Shown: positions 11,595 to 20,846, numbered from the stretch's first letter. The stretch is 64,000 nt of DNA from Oceanobacillus kimchii X50 (GCF_000340475.1 NZ_CM001792.1:2192659-2256658); one strand, 5' to 3'. The notes: generated by a model not told the origin, from the letters alone. Program-made: numbers and translations.

Positions 11595-12097
11595 TGCATA
11601 TCCCTCCGTATCATAAAAAACCCACCTGGAGATTGTTTTTTGTAGGTGTATTCTTCGGTTCTATTATTGGCTATCTCGTGATCATATATATGTATGGAAC
11701 AATGTATGAAGATTTATTAAAAGAAAATATAGAATTAACCAGTGAGGTCAATGAACTAAAGAAACAAAACAACGCTTTACTTGAAGATAAAGAAGAACGA
11801 GACGAAGAGTCTCAACAACCTTTAATCGTATCAAGTATTGAAATCATCTTCGAAGAACCGGAACGACTAAAAATGGATTTACTTATTCAAGATCAATTAA
11901 AAGCTTTGATTCGTAAAGAAATTGATCATTTAATCGGTGAGGAATTAGCAACCTTATCAAAAGCAGATCGATTACTGTATTCAACTATCGAACATAAAGG
12001 ATTTGAATTAGAGGAGCTTACCTATCACTTTTCTGTAAAAAAAATTGTTATAGATACAGAATTAGAAATTGTTTTATATCCCGAATCTGTCCAATAA
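11594..12097 (+). CDS. ytrI: YtrI family sporulation membrane protein
   Basis: The 167-residue product has a short basic N-terminus (MHIPPYHKKPTWR), one membrane segment at about residues 14-35, then a coiled-coil-like stretch (LLKENIELTSEVNELKKQN). A mixed C-terminal domain follows and probably faces the outside or intermembrane space. This is the layout of B. subtilis YtrI, a sigma-E sporulation protein required together with YtrH. AAGGAG lies ten bases upstream of the ATG. I judge the assignment by layout and synteny (dnaE, ytrH, ytrI, nrnA); overall sequence conservation in this family is low. Confidence 0.85.
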   Translation: MHIPPYHKKPTWRLFFVGVFFGSIIGYLVIIYMYGTMYEDLLKENIELTSEVNELKKQNNALLEDKEERDEESQQPLIVSSIEIIFEEPERLKMDLLIQDQLKALIRKEIDHLIGEELATLSKADRLLYSTIEHKGFELEELTYHFSVKKIVIDTELEIVLYPESVQ

Positions 12098-12201
12098 TGA
12101 ACGTTATGTGACACTTCTTTCTATATATAGTAAATTAAAATAATTTCAGATATACTTATTACTTATAATATAGAGATCCTTAAATGAAGGGAGTTATAAT
12201 T

Positions 12202-12423
12202 ATGTTACCCATCCATTTAAGAAGAATTCGGGATACAAAAATGCAACTTCTTCGTCAAGGTATTACTGCTTATGCAGAAACAGAAGAATTAATTCGATTA
12301 TTAAAAAATTCCATTAAAAAGGAAAATTTATCTGTACAATATGACTATGATCATGCTGGTTGTTGGTTTGTTCCGATAACAAATCAAATTCCAGTTAAAT
12401 CCAGTAAAAAGAAAAGAGACTGA
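12202..12423 (+). CDS. Small conserved hypothetical protein
   Basis: A 73-residue, basic, soluble protein starting MLPIHLRRIRDTKMQLLRQG and ending in a lysine-rich tail (SSKKKRD). The ATG at 12202 has GAAGGGAG eight bases upstream; the earlier ATG at 12184 lies inside that region. B. subtilis has a small gene (ytzJ, as I recall) in the same place between ytrI and nrnA, and this may be its counterpart, but I cannot confirm sequence similarity. No motif suggests a function. The stop lies inside the left arm of the terminator shared with nrnA. Confidence 0.7.
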   Translation: MLPIHLRRIRDTKMQLLRQGITAYAETEELIRLLKNSIKKENLSVQYDYDHAGCWFVPITNQIPVKSSKKKRD

Positions 12424-12455
12424 AACTTTATATATAAGTTCTAGTCTCTTTTTTA
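12412..12455. terminator. Bidirectional terminator between the ytrHI operon and nrnA
   Basis: AAAAGAGACT and AGTCTCTTTT form the outer stem, with AACTT/AAGTT pairing inside it. T-runs lie at the proper side on both strands, so it can serve both convergent units. Confidence 0.8.
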
Positions 12456-12457
12456 AT

Positions 12458-13405
12458 TTACATAATGTACTCTTCACATGCCTTTTCAAGCTTCAATTCT
12501 AACGCTTTTGCTTCTTCCCAGCTGTATACCGTAGCTCCGGATGCTAACGGATGCCCGCCGCCGTTAAATTGTGAAGCTATTTCATTTATTATTGGCCCTT
12601 TAGAACGTAATCGAGCACGTATTTGATCAGATTCTTCAATAAAGAATACCCATGCTTTAATACCCTTTACGTCTCCTACTACTTGCACAAGCTGACTAGA
12701 TTCATCCACACTAACTTTATATCGCTCTAATAATTCTGTGGTTAATTTAATGGTACATAACCCAGAAGAGGACAGCTTAAAGTTTTGTAATATGTGACCA
12801 CTCAACCTAGAAATTTTATCTTCTACACTATATAAACTATTATAAATTTGTGATCGATCAAAATTAAATGTTACCAACTCTGCTGCCAATTGAAACGTTC
12901 TTTTCGTCGTGCTTGGGAACTTAAATCTTCCTGTATCTCCTACTATTCCCGCGTACAAAAGTCGTGCAGCCTCTTGATTAAGTTGTAGACCTTCACTTTC
13001 GCCATATATTGCTAAATCAACAATCATTTCACTAACAGAACTCGCATTAGTATCCACCCATTGAATATCTCCGTATGTATCTACCTCTGGATGATGATCA
13101 ATTTTTATAAGCTTTTCACCTATGGTGTATCGTTGATCATCTATACGAGGTTGATTAGCAGTATCACATACAATAACTAAACTGCCCGCATAAATCTCAT
13201 CACCAACAATATCCATATTTTCTAAAAAGCTTAAAGATGATTCGGTTTCACCTACAATGTATACTTCTTTATTTGGAAAAGAATGTTTTATGAGTTGTTT
13301 CAATCCTGCTTGTGATCCAATCGCGTCTGGATCTGGACGCACATGTCGATGAACTATTATTCGATTATATTGTTTAATTGTTTCAATAATTTGCTTTCTT
13401 GTCAA
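12458..13405 (-). CDS. nrnA: Bifunctional oligoribonuclease / pAp phosphatase NrnA
   Basis: NrnA degrades very short RNAs (nanoRNAs) and dephosphorylates 3'-phosphoadenosine 5'-phosphate. The 315-residue protein is a DHH/DHHA1 phosphoesterase. It shows HRHVRPDPDAIGSQ (residues about 19-32), the second metal motif VCDTANQPRID, the DHH triad in KIDHHPEVDTYG, and the C-terminal DHHA1 glycine motif FNGGGHPLASGA. All metal ligands appear present. The start is a TTG at 13405 with GAGGAGG seven bases upstream. It is convergent with the ytrHI operon and divergent from ytpI, the arrangement seen in B. subtilis (ytqI). Confidence 0.95.
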   Translation of the reverse strand: MTRKQIIETIKQYNRIIVHRHVRPDPDAIGSQAGLKQLIKHSFPNKEVYIVGETESSLSFLENMDIVGDEIYAGSLVIVCDTANQPRIDDQRYTIGEKLIKIDHHPEVDTYGDIQWVDTNASSVSEMIVDLAIYGESEGLQLNQEAARLLYAGIVGDTGRFKFPSTTKRTFQLAAELVTFNFDRSQIYNSLYSVEDKISRLSGHILQNFKLSSSGLCTIKLTTELLERYKVSVDESSQLVQVVGDVKGIKAWVFFIEESDQIRARLRSKGPIINEIASQFNGGGHPLASGATVYSWEEAKALELKLEKACEEYIM

Positions 13406-13520
13406 TCTACTTCCTCCTCTATACGATCTACTTTACTCTAGCTATCCGATTGGAAAAACGTTACAATATTAACGGTATAGATAATTAATATTATAGCATG
13501 AGCTAGGAGCGATTTAAAAA

Positions 13521-13817
13521 ATGGTTATATTTCCAATTCTTATTGTACTCTCTGCAGTCCTTTATATTTATTATAAAGTAGCTATTATCCGTGAAAAAGA
13601 ACCTATTACACAAAGATACTTTAATGGCAAAGCGAGAATATGTTTAGGTATATTCCTTTCTGCATTCGCAATCAATCAATATTTAAATTACTTAACGCAA
13701 TTAAGTTTATTCATTGGTATTCTTTTGCTTGTTTTCGGGATTCTTCAATTAGTAAGAGGTATAGGTGAAACTAGACATTACCGGAGTGAATGGCGCCGAC
13801 TTAACCCAAATGAATAA
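13521..13817 (+). CDS. ytpI: YtpI family membrane protein
   Basis: A 98-residue protein with three hydrophobic segments (about residues 2-20, 42-60 and 61-78), a basic loop after the first, and a polar tail. It matches the YtpI family of small Firmicutes membrane proteins in length, in features such as YYKVAIIREKEP, and in position between nrnA and ytoI. Function is unknown. The ATG has AGGAG at a rather long spacing of 11 bases. It is monocistronic, ending at the terminator shared with ytoI. Confidence 0.85.
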   Translation: MVIFPILIVLSAVLYIYYKVAIIREKEPITQRYFNGKARICLGIFLSAFAINQYLNYLTQLSLFIGILLLVFGILQLVRGIGETRHYRSEWRRLNPNE

Positions 13818-13830
13818 GAAAGCATAAAAA

Positions 13831-13877
13831 ACAAAAACCGACTATAATCTAGATAAAAATCTTATTATAGTCGGTTT
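13831..13877. terminator. Bidirectional terminator between ytpI and ytoI
   Basis: AAAAACCGACTATAAT and ATTATAGTCGGTTTTT form a perfect 16-bp stem with a short loop, with A- and T-runs at the two ends. It serves both convergent genes. Confidence 0.9.
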
Positions 13878-13917
13878 TTGTTTATCATATAACCATCGCT
13901 TTTAAGTATAATTACCT

Positions 13918-15225
13918 TTATCTATTGATTAGTTGTGCCATAATCAATCCTTTGCCCACCATTTGGTCTAAGTTATAAACTTCGACATCAATTTTTGCAT
14001 AAAGTCTCCCTACATCAATTATCTTAGGTTTAATGGTTAAATCACTTTCAATTTGAACAGGTTTACTAAAGTAAACAGTGATATTCTCTATTGAAATATC
14101 TGCTTTTTTTACTTTTAAAAGCATTCTACTACAAGCCTCTGCAATAAGTGAAGTAAATACTCCATTCGATAAAGTACCTAACTGATTCGTCATTTGCGGA
14201 ATTATTTTCGTAGTGAAAGACAATTCATCTTCCTCATTAGCAATTAAATTACTTGATACAATATCATCAATTGTTTCTCCAACTTGTGGTTGTCGTTGAA
14301 TCTGTTGCATTGCTTTTAAAACGTCTTGTCGAGATACAACGCCTTTTAATTGATGAGACTGGTCTACTACTGGAACTAATTCTATTCCTTCCCAAACCAT
14401 CATATGTCCTACCGAAGCTAAAGAAGTCTTTTCTTGGACAACTTGCGGCTTTTTACTCATGACTCGATCAATTCGATGTTCCTTCGTTTTTCCAACAATG
14501 TCCTTAGATGAAACCATACCCACTACTCGCAATTTATCATCAAGAACCGGGAATCGAGTATGCGAAGATTTTTCATTTAATTGGTACCATTGTTCAATAC
14601 GGTCATTTGTAGTTAAATAATATGCTCTTTCAAATGGTGTAGATATATCACCAACGAATACTATCTCCTTTTTTATTAATTGATCGTATATGGCGCGATT
14701 AATCATAGCAGCTACAGTAAATGTATCGTAACTAGTGGATATAATCGGAAGTTCTTTTTCATCCGCAAGTTTTTTTATATAGTCTTCCGTATCGAAACCA
14801 CCTGTGATTAATACAGCTGCTCCTTCATGTAAAGCTTGTTCATGTGCTTTTATTCTATTACCAACAATCAATAAGGAATCCGCCTGTGTATAGCGCATCA
14901 TTGCATCAAGCTGCATGGCTCCAATTACAAATTTACTTAGTGTTTTATATAATCCATCTCTACCACCTAAGACTTGTCCATCAATGATATTAACCACTTC
15001 AGCAAATGTAAGCTGATCGAAATTTTCTTTATTTTTCCGCTCTATTCGGATTGTTCCAACACGTTCAATTGTACTTACTAATCCCTGGTTTTCCGCCTCT
15101 TTAATTGCCCGATAGGCGGTTCCGTCGCTCACATGAAGATCCTTTGCAATCTGGCGAACAGATATTTTATTTCCCACTGGTAAAGCGATAATATGTTGAA
15201 TGATCTGCTCATGTTTTGTAGACAT
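13918..15225 (-). CDS. ytoI: YtoI: HTH - DRTGG - twin CBS - hotdog fusion protein
   Basis: The order of domains is visible. A winged helix near the N-terminus (ISVRQIAKDLHVSDGTAYRA) is followed by a DRTGG domain at about residues 75-185 and two CBS repeats at about 190-310. A hotdog (thioesterase-like) domain with the FTSLIAEACSRML region ends the protein near residue 435. CBS pairs bind adenosine nucleotides, so the protein looks like a nucleotide-sensing regulator, but no target is known. Two ATGs follow GAAGGTG; the second (15225) is spaced better. The gene converges on ytpI. The 435-residue length is usual for YtoI. Confidence 0.9.
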   Translation of the reverse strand: MSTKHEQIIQHIIALPVGNKISVRQIAKDLHVSDGTAYRAIKEAENQGLVSTIERVGTIRIERKNKENFDQLTFAEVVNIIDGQVLGGRDGLYKTLSKFVIGAMQLDAMMRYTQADSLLIVGNRIKAHEQALHEGAAVLITGGFDTEDYIKKLADEKELPIISTSYDTFTVAAMINRAIYDQLIKKEIVFVGDISTPFERAYYLTTNDRIEQWYQLNEKSSHTRFPVLDDKLRVVGMVSSKDIVGKTKEHRIDRVMSKKPQVVQEKTSLASVGHMMVWEGIELVPVVDQSHQLKGVVSRQDVLKAMQQIQRQPQVGETIDDIVSSNLIANEEDELSFTTKIIPQMTNQLGTLSNGVFTSLIAEACSRMLLKVKKADISIENITVYFSKPVQIESDLTIKPKIIDVGRLYAKIDVEVYNLDQMVGKGLIMAQLINR

Positions 15226-15297
15226 GGTCATTCACCTTCTTTCAACTGTACTATATAGTCATCTTTACTATTATTATACAGTTGAAAATACGGAAAC

Positions 15298-15525
15298 TCA
15301 ATTATTACCAAGTTTTCGCTTTAGAATTTCCTTCTGTTCCATTACAGGAGGTTGTGTAATTTGTAAAAGCGTAGAAAGATTGGCCCCAATAAAAAGGAAT
15401 AAGAAAGCTAGCCAACACCCCCAAAAAAAGTATTCGAGTTGTGACGTGGCTTCAGGTATTAATGGCCAGGCAACATATAAGAAAAAAACTGCTAAAAGTA
15501 ATCGTAGTAGAGCATACTGTCGCAA
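15298..15525 (-). CDS. Small membrane protein of unknown function
   Basis: A 75-residue protein with two hydrophobic segments (about residues 6-22 and 30-50) separated by the acidic EATSQLEYF, ending in a short charged tail (EQKEILKRKLGNN). The start is a TTG at 15525, supported by AAGGAGG eight bases upstream; no in-frame ATG exists near. I do not recognise the family. It lies between ytoI and the PilM-like gene on the same strand. Confidence 0.7.
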   Translation of the reverse strand: MRQYALLRLLLAVFFLYVAWPLIPEATSQLEYFFWGCWLAFLFLFIGANLSTLLQITQPPVMEQKEILKRKLGNN

Positions 15526-15594
15526 TAGATATCCCTCCTTTTCTTCATATTAGTCTATGAAGAAAAAAAGAGTTTCATAACCAATTAATACAAT

Positions 15595-16404
15595 CTACCA
15601 CATTGCAACACCGATGACATCCATAAATTTAGTGGGAACAAATTGATTTCCATATACATAAATCGGAGAACGAATGTTTTCTTTTATTTCAGTATAGATT
15701 TCAGATAAATAAGCAACATCACCACTTAGAACTACTTGACCAAAAGCGATTGTTTCTTGATTAGAAAGCATCTCTATATAATATTTTTTAAAAAGTCCGG
15801 GTGAATAAGTTGTGCTTTCAATATGCCAATGTTTTGTATAGACAGGTTGCCCTAAATAATACGTAGTCATAGTTAGTACATCTTTGTTCCAATATACTAC
15901 TAACACATCACTTGGTATATAAGATACTCTCTCTTGGTACAATCGATATACTGCTTGTGGTGCGACATCTGCTCTTATAGCTCGAACTTTTGATTGATTT
16001 AATAAGGATGTATACGATTGAATGTGGTGAAGATAATATGAATAGATTAATAGGTTTGATGTTTCTCTTTGTTGACCATGATTATGTATATCTTTAGACC
16101 ATTGGTTCACAATTAATAAGCTTTCTCGATCTTTAACTTTTGAATGATAAAGTTGATAGAGGTGTGCTAATTCACTTGGAAGTGTAAAAGTCACTTTTTT
16201 TCCTTCCCATTTATAGCGCTGCACTAAATCTGTAATAAATAATTTAAGATTTTTTTTATCTTTAATAATCCCTTTTTCAATAATACCCAAAGGGAGCTCC
16301 ACTTCCCCAACATGATCTCCAACACCCTTTGAATTACTACGCTTTTCTGAATATCGTATAACATGATTGGTAATAACGAAGCTAATATCCCCTTTTTTTC
16401 CCAC
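15595..16404 (-). CDS. Orphan PilM-like (actin-fold type IV pilus ATPase-like) protein
   Basis: The best clue is the pattern LPLGIIEKGIIKD, then about 18 residues, then KKVTFTLPSELAHLYQLY. This is the arrangement of type IV pilus assembly protein PilM, an actin-like ATPase that binds PilN in the cytoplasm. The protein ends DVIGVAMW, echoing the GLAL-type end of PilM. The first phosphate loop is degenerate: GKKGDISFVITNHVIRY replaces the usual GIDIG-S-VK pattern. I favour the GTG at 16404 (GAGG eight bases upstream) over the TTG at 16437, giving 269 residues. No pilN, pilO or pilin gene lies alongside. Family call is moderate; activity is unknown. Confidence 0.6.
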   Translation of the reverse strand: MGKKGDISFVITNHVIRYSEKRSNSKGVGDHVGEVELPLGIIEKGIIKDKKNLKLFITDLVQRYKWEGKKVTFTLPSELAHLYQLYHSKVKDRESLLIVNQWSKDIHNHGQQRETSNLLIYSYYLHHIQSYTSLLNQSKVRAIRADVAPQAVYRLYQERVSYIPSDVLVVYWNKDVLTMTTYYLGQPVYTKHWHIESTTYSPGLFKKYYIEMLSNQETIAFGQVVLSGDVAYLSEIYTEIKENIRSPIYVYGNQFVPTKFMDVIGVAMW

Positions 16405-16562
16405 AACGCCACCCTCAATTCTAGTAAAATTTGGCAATGTATAGTTCTTATAACCTATATTATCATTTTTCTAACACAGCCAAAAGACTTATTTACAAAT
16501 TCATAGGGTATAATTGCTTATTATTTTTCCAAAAAAAAGCATATTTTTCGTAATATTATTAT

Positions 16563-16604
16563 GAAAAAACCGTATGAATCAACTTTAATTGATTCATACG
16601 GTTT
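16563..16604 (-). terminator. Rho-independent terminator after ytkL
   Basis: AAACCGTATGAATCAA and TTGATTCATACGGTTT form a perfect 16-bp stem with a six-base loop, followed on the minus strand by a T-run. It begins about 20 bp after the ytkL stop. Confidence 0.9.
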
Positions 16605-16625
16605 ACTGATCTTATAATTCGTCCT

Positions 16626-17306
16626 CTACAAATCGATTGCTTCTCCTATATTCATTGCGTAGCCTTTTCCAGTTTTAATTTGATTAGCCCAAGCTTTAGC
16701 ATCTTGCTCTATTACTGGAAAAGTATTGTAGTGCACTGGAACGGAAATACTTGCATTTATCCAATTAGCTGCATGTATCGCATCTTCTGGACCCATCGTA
16801 AAATTATCCCCGATAGGAATAAATGCTATATCAATATCATTCATTTCTCCATACATTTTTAAATCCGTAAATAATGCTGTGTCTCCTACATGATAAATTG
16901 TCTTCCCATTGATAGTGAGAAGGATTCCTGCAGGCATTCCACCATATATAATTGATCCGTCCTCTGCTTCATAAGAAGAACCGTGGAATGCTTGGGTAAG
17001 TTTAACCGTACCAAAATCAAATTGTTTTGACCCTCCGATATGCATTGGATGAGCATTTAACCCTTGTGCACTAAGGTAGTTAGCTAATTCATTTGGCGCA
17101 ACTATAAAAGCATCATTATTTTTAGCAATTTCAAAAGTGTCTCCTACATGATCATTATGTGCATGTGTTAATAGTATTACATCCACTTTTAAAGTGCTTG
17201 CATTTAAATCACAAGCCTCATTTCCGTTAATAAACGGATCAATAATAATGTTATGATTATCTGTTTCGACTTTTACTACTGAGTGACCATGATAAGATAC
17301 TTTCAT
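16626..17306 (-). CDS. ytkL: UPF0173 metal-dependent hydrolase YtkL
   Basis: A 226-residue metallo-beta-lactamase-fold protein of the UPF0173 group. The N-terminal [15 protein letters not shown] and the metal motif [10 protein letters not shown] (residues about 46-55) are diagnostic. Further histidine and aspartate ligands appear in FHGSSYE, HVGDTAL and PVHYNTFP. The substrate is not known; such proteins are predicted metal-dependent hydrolases of the cytoplasm. AGGAG stands upstream of the ATG. It is transcribed alone and ends at a strong terminator; it is divergent from pepQ with about 220 bp between them. Confidence 0.93.
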   Translation of the reverse strand: MKVSYHGHSVVKVETDNHNIIIDPFINGNEACDLNASTLKVDVILLTHAHNDHVGDTFEIAKNNDAFIVAPNELANYLSAQGLNAHPMHIGGSKQFDFGTVKLTQAFHGSSYEAEDGSIIYGGMPAGILLTINGKTIYHVGDTALFTDLKMYGEMNDIDIAFIPIGDNFTMGPEDAIHAANWINASISVPVHYNTFPVIEQDAKAWANQIKTGKGYAMNIGEAIDL

Positions 17307-17526
17307 TAATATCTCTCCTTTTTTAATAACTAGTTTATCATTATCTCTACATTACTTTTTCCCACTTCATTTGTTTTTTTAAACATAAAGTGAAAATTCA
17401 TTTAGTATAAGTAACTGCAGAAAAACTCCAATATTACTTTACATAAACAATAAATTACTTCATCATCTTTTAAAAAATTCTAATATACTGTTATAATATC
17501 AAAATACGAAATGAGGAGGTAATTAA

Positions 17527-18624
17527 ATGCAAGAACGTTTAGAAAATTTTTTAAAAAAGCTAAAAGAACAATCTATAGATAGTGCATTCATAACATCAAA
17601 AGCAAATGTCTATTATTTAAGTAATTATTATACAGAGCCCCACGAAAGAATAGTAGGAATCTATTTATCAGAAAACTTTGACCCTGTCTTTTTATTACCA
17701 AAGATGGAAGAAAGTGATGCTAGAAATGCTGGCTGGAAGTATACAATTTTAAGCTATTATGATCACGAAAATCCTTGGAAATTACTTATAGATTATCTCA
17801 ACAAACAAAGTCATCAACCTCAGTCGGTTGCGCTAGAACAAGATCATATAACAATGGAACGTTACCAAGCAATTCAAAATATATTACCGGAAGCTCAATT
17901 CCAAGATGCGAAAGAATTACTTGCACAGTTACGTGTAATTAAATCTGAAAAAGAGCTTTCTTTATTAAAAACAGCTGCTGAACTTGCTGATTTTGGAATA
18001 CAAACTGGAGTAGAAACTATTCAAGAAGGTGTATCCGAATTAGATCTTGTAGCTACAATTGAATATTCCCTAAAAAAACAAGGTATTAGAGAAATGTCAT
18101 TTCAAACAATGGCATTATCAGGTGCTAAAACGGCCTCTCCACATGGCAATCCATCAACATCTAAATTAGAAAAAAATGGATTTGTTCTTTTTGATTTAGG
18201 AGTTATTTATCAAGGGTATTGTTCTGACATAACCAGAACTGTTGCTTTTGGTAACCTGACCGAAGAACAAAAAAGCATCTATGAAACAGTACTAAAAGCA
18301 GAAGTAGCGGCAATCGAACGTTCAACTATTGGATCATCTGTCGGTGCCATAGATCAAACTGCAAGAAAAACCATTACTGATGCGGGTTATGGTAAATACT
18401 TCACACATCGGATTGGTCACGGAATAGGAATCGAAACACATGAATATCCATCAATGCATGGAGAAAATAATTTACCCTTGCAAAGTGGCATGACATTTAC
18501 AATTGAACCCGGTATTTACGTTCCTAATGTTGGTGGAGTTCGAATTGAAGATATGATATATATGACTGAAGAAGGACCAAAAATATTAACGAAGTATCCG
18601 AAAAACCTACAAATAGTGAACTAA
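17527..18624 (+). CDS. pepQ: Xaa-Pro dipeptidase / aminopeptidase P-like M24 peptidase
   Basis: A 365-residue cytoplasmic metallopeptidase of the M24 (pita-bread) family that cleaves X-Pro peptide bonds. The N-terminal 130 residues are the creatinase-like domain. The catalytic domain shows the two metal-binding aspartates in FVLFDLGVIYQGYCSDITRT, histidine in HRIGHGIGIETHE, glutamate in MTFTIEPGIYVP and the last ligand in GVRIEDM. It has a clear GAGGAGG site six to eight bases before the ATG, and TATAAT-like sequence near 17491. It is monocistronic, closed by the hairpin at 18636-18678. Confidence 0.92.
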   Translation: MQERLENFLKKLKEQSIDSAFITSKANVYYLSNYYTEPHERIVGIYLSENFDPVFLLPKMEESDARNAGWKYTILSYYDHENPWKLLIDYLNKQSHQPQSVALEQDHITMERYQAIQNILPEAQFQDAKELLAQLRVIKSEKELSLLKTAAELADFGIQTGVETIQEGVSELDLVATIEYSLKKQGIREMSFQTMALSGAKTASPHGNPSTSKLEKNGFVLFDLGVIYQGYCSDITRTVAFGNLTEEQKSIYETVLKAEVAAIERSTIGSSVGAIDQTARKTITDAGYGKYFTHRIGHGIGIETHEYPSMHGENNLPLQSGMTFTIEPGIYVPNVGGVRIEDMIYMTEEGPKILTKYPKNLQIVN

Positions 18625-18635
18625 ACAACTATGTT

Positions 18636-18678
18636 AAAAACCGACCTAAAAGTTATCTTGAATGAAAGGTCGGTTTTT
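18636..18678. terminator. Terminator between pepQ and ald
   Basis: AAAAACCGACCT and AGGTCGGTTTTT form a 12-bp stem with a T-run on the plus side and an A/T-run on the minus side, so it can serve both convergent genes. Confidence 0.88.
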
Positions 18679-18698
18679 TTAATGTGAACATTTTCTCA

Positions 18699-19814
18699 TT
18701 ACTGTAAAATACTAATTACATCACGATACTCTAATTGATGCGCATCTGCTACGGCTTGATAAGTCACATATCCTTCCAACGTGTTAATTCCTTTTAACAA
18801 AGCTTGATTTTCTAAACAAGCTCGTTTATAACCCTTATTTGCTAATTGTAATGCATAAGGGACTGTTACATTTGTTAATCCAATTGTTGATGTACGAGGT
18901 ACTGCACCTGGCATGTTCGCAACTGTGTAATGAAGAACCCCGTGTTTAGTATAAGTTGGTGCATCATGAGATGTAATTCGATCACTCGTTTCAAAATTCC
19001 CTCCCTGATCTATAGCTACATCAACAATCACTGATCCTTCAGCCATACTTTTCACCATCATTTCACTTACTAATTTAGGAGCTCTTGCACCGGGGATTAG
19101 TACAGAACCTATAACCAGGTCAGATTCTCTAACTGCTTCTCCTATATTAAGTGAATTGGACATAAGTGTATTAATGGAACTACCAAATATATCATCTAAT
19201 TGACGTAGCCTTTCAGGATTCAAATCAATGATTGTCACATCTGCTCCTAATCCAATTGCTATTTTGGCAGCATTCGTACCCACTACTCCACCACCTATGA
19301 TCGTCACTTTCCCTCTTTTCACACCTGGTATACTCGATAAGATTATCCCTTTTCCACCCCTAGGCTTTTCTAAAAATTGTGCACCTACTTGTGTTGCCAT
19401 ACGGCCTGCTACTTCACTCATTGGTGTTAACAATGGCAGAGATCGATTTTGTAATTGTACAGTTTCGTATGCAATCCCAATTACTTTTTTTTCAATTAAC
19501 GCTTTCGTTACCTCCGGCTCATTAGCTAGATGAAGATACGTAAATAAAATTTGTCCCTCTTTAAAATAAATAAATTCTTCATGTAGAGGCTCTTTTACTT
19601 TCATTATCATTTCTTTTGACCAGGCTTCTTGTGCCGTCGGAACAATTGTCGCTCCAGCTTGTATATATTGTTCATCAGTGAAATTAGAACCCAGTCCAGC
19701 TTCTGTCTCTACATAAATTTCATGTCCTGCATCTTTTAATGACATAACACCTGAAGGGGCAATCGCCACTCGATTTTCATTGTTCATAATCTCTTTAGGG
19801 ATACCAATTTTCAT
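18699..19814 (-). CDS. ald: Alanine dehydrogenase
   Basis: Ald catalyses the NAD-dependent interconversion of L-alanine and pyruvate plus ammonia; in B. subtilis it is needed for alanine use and normal sporulation. The 371-residue length is standard. The pyruvate-binding lysine is in MKVKEPL (K74) and the catalytic histidine in FTYLHLANE (H95). The NAD fold carries [20 protein letters not shown] near residues 172-191, and PGAVPRTST follows. The gene stands alone; an AGAGGTATATAC stretch upstream of the ATG serves as ribosome binding site. Confidence 0.98.
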   Translation of the reverse strand: MKIGIPKEIMNNENRVAIAPSGVMSLKDAGHEIYVETEAGLGSNFTDEQYIQAGATIVPTAQEAWSKEMIMKVKEPLHEEFIYFKEGQILFTYLHLANEPEVTKALIEKKVIGIAYETVQLQNRSLPLLTPMSEVAGRMATQVGAQFLEKPRGGKGIILSSIPGVKRGKVTIIGGGVVGTNAAKIAIGLGADVTIIDLNPERLRQLDDIFGSSINTLMSNSLNIGEAVRESDLVIGSVLIPGARAPKLVSEMMVKSMAEGSVIVDVAIDQGGNFETSDRITSHDAPTYTKHGVLHYTVANMPGAVPRTSTIGLTNVTVPYALQLANKGYKRACLENQALLKGINTLEGYVTYQAVADAHQLEYRDVISILQ

Positions 19815-19959
19815 GTATATACCTCTTTTCCGAATTGATATACGAGCTTTGATAAGTAAATTGTAACAAATATTGCGAAGAAACGCACTATTGTTTCAAT
19901 TAAACGTCAAGCTAACTATTTTGAACAAATATCATTATTTATAAGGTATGCTCTATGTA

Positions 19960-19980
19960 AAGAGGAGGTTTACTCCTCTT
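19960..19980 (-). terminator. Weak hairpin after the 52-aa gene
   Basis: AAGAGGAG and CTCCTCTT enclose a five-base loop just beyond the stop at 19989. The following T-run is short, so termination may be partial. Confidence 0.45.
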
Positions 19981-19988
19981 GTCCATAT

Positions 19989-20147
19989 TTATGCTTTACG
20001 GTTATTAAACGTGTTAATTCCACGATTGTTATGGAGTTGATCGTCTATGACACCACTTTGATAACTTTCATTTAATTGATTTTGTACAGCAGCGACACCT
20101 TCATTATCCTCATACAAAGATTGCTTTTTCCCTTGTTTTTTGGACAT
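19989..20147 (-). CDS. Small hydrophilic protein, 52 aa
   Basis: A short reading frame on the minus strand begins MSKKQGKKQSLYEDNEGVAA and ends NRGINTFNNRKA. A strong GGAGGTGATAGAG site lies directly before its ATG at 20147, and a hairpin follows its stop, so it is very probably a real gene. The basic, lysine/glutamine-rich N-terminus, the AAVQNQLNESYQSGVIDDQ centre and small size recall minor spore-associated or DUF4025 (YozQ-like) proteins, but I cannot make that firm. It has no membrane segment. Confidence 0.75.
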   Translation of the reverse strand: MSKKQGKKQSLYEDNEGVAAVQNQLNESYQSGVIDDQLHNNRGINTFNNRKA

Positions 20148-20276
20148 TCTCTATCACCTCCATGTTTTTATCTTAACCTATACCTAAAAAAACATAATGT
20201 TATTTTATTCCTTTAAGGATTGGAGTTATCTAAAATCGGGTATATAATTAGTAGAGTAAGAAAGGGGAGATTATTG

Positions 20277-20708
20277 ATGGAATATAAAAATATTGTAGTA
20301 GCTGTAGATGGGTCAAAAGCCGCAGAAAATGCATTTAACAAATCTTTAGACATTGCTAAACGTAACAACTCCAGACTAATCCTCGCCCATGTCGTAGACT
20401 CTCGTACTTTTGCTACAGCAGAAGCTTATGATCGCAGTTTATCTGAACGTGCCGAAACCTACGCAAAAGAATTGCTTAATTCATATGTAGAAACTGCAAA
20501 AGGAGCCGGTATAACAGATTTAGCACGAGTTATTGAGTATGGATCCCCTAAAGTAAAAATTGCTAAAGAAATATCCAAAACATTTGATGCAGATTTAATT
20601 ATTTGTGGAGCAACGGGGATGAATGCTGTAGAACGTTTTCTTATTGGAAGTGTTTCTGAAAGCATAACAAGGTATGCGCCATGTGATGTATTGGTTATTC
20701 GAGAATAA
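20277..20708 (+). CDS. Universal stress protein (UspA family)
   Basis: The 143-residue protein has the single-domain Usp fold. It begins YKNIVVAVDGSKAAENA, and near the C-terminus shows the ATP-binding motif CGATGMNAVERFLIGSVSE followed by YAPCDVLVIR. This G-x2-G-x9-G(S/T) pattern marks the ATP-binding subclass. Such proteins accumulate under starvation or stress, but the exact role here is unknown. The ATG at 20277 is chosen because AAAGGGGAG lies about eight bases upstream; the frame upstream to 20220 has none. It stands alone, convergent with ackA. Confidence 0.93.
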   Translation: MEYKNIVVAVDGSKAAENAFNKSLDIAKRNNSRLILAHVVDSRTFATAEAYDRSLSERAETYAKELLNSYVETAKGAGITDLARVIEYGSPKVKIAKEISKTFDADLIICGATGMNAVERFLIGSVSESITRYAPCDVLVIRE

Positions 20709-20810
20709 TACGTTCGCTTTTTTTAGCAGGAACCGGATTTTAGCTAACTTGAAAAGAAACACTTTTCAAGTGGATTTTCATTACAAATTATAAAATTGAT
20801 ACACCTAAAA

Positions 20811-20846
20811 AGACCTACTTCCTATCTGATGATAAGAAATAGGTCT
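20811..20846 (-). terminator. Rho-independent terminator after ackA
   Basis: On the minus strand AGACCTATTTCTTATC pairs with GATAGGAAGTAGGTCT around a four-base loop (G-U pairs in the stem) and is followed by TTTTTA. Confidence 0.8.

Noticed and set aside
20749..20773. Hairpin ACTTGAAAAG/CTTTTCAAGT after the universal stress protein gene
   Set aside because: No T-run follows on either strand, and a better terminator for ackA lies beside it. It may end the usp transcript weakly, but I could not support it.
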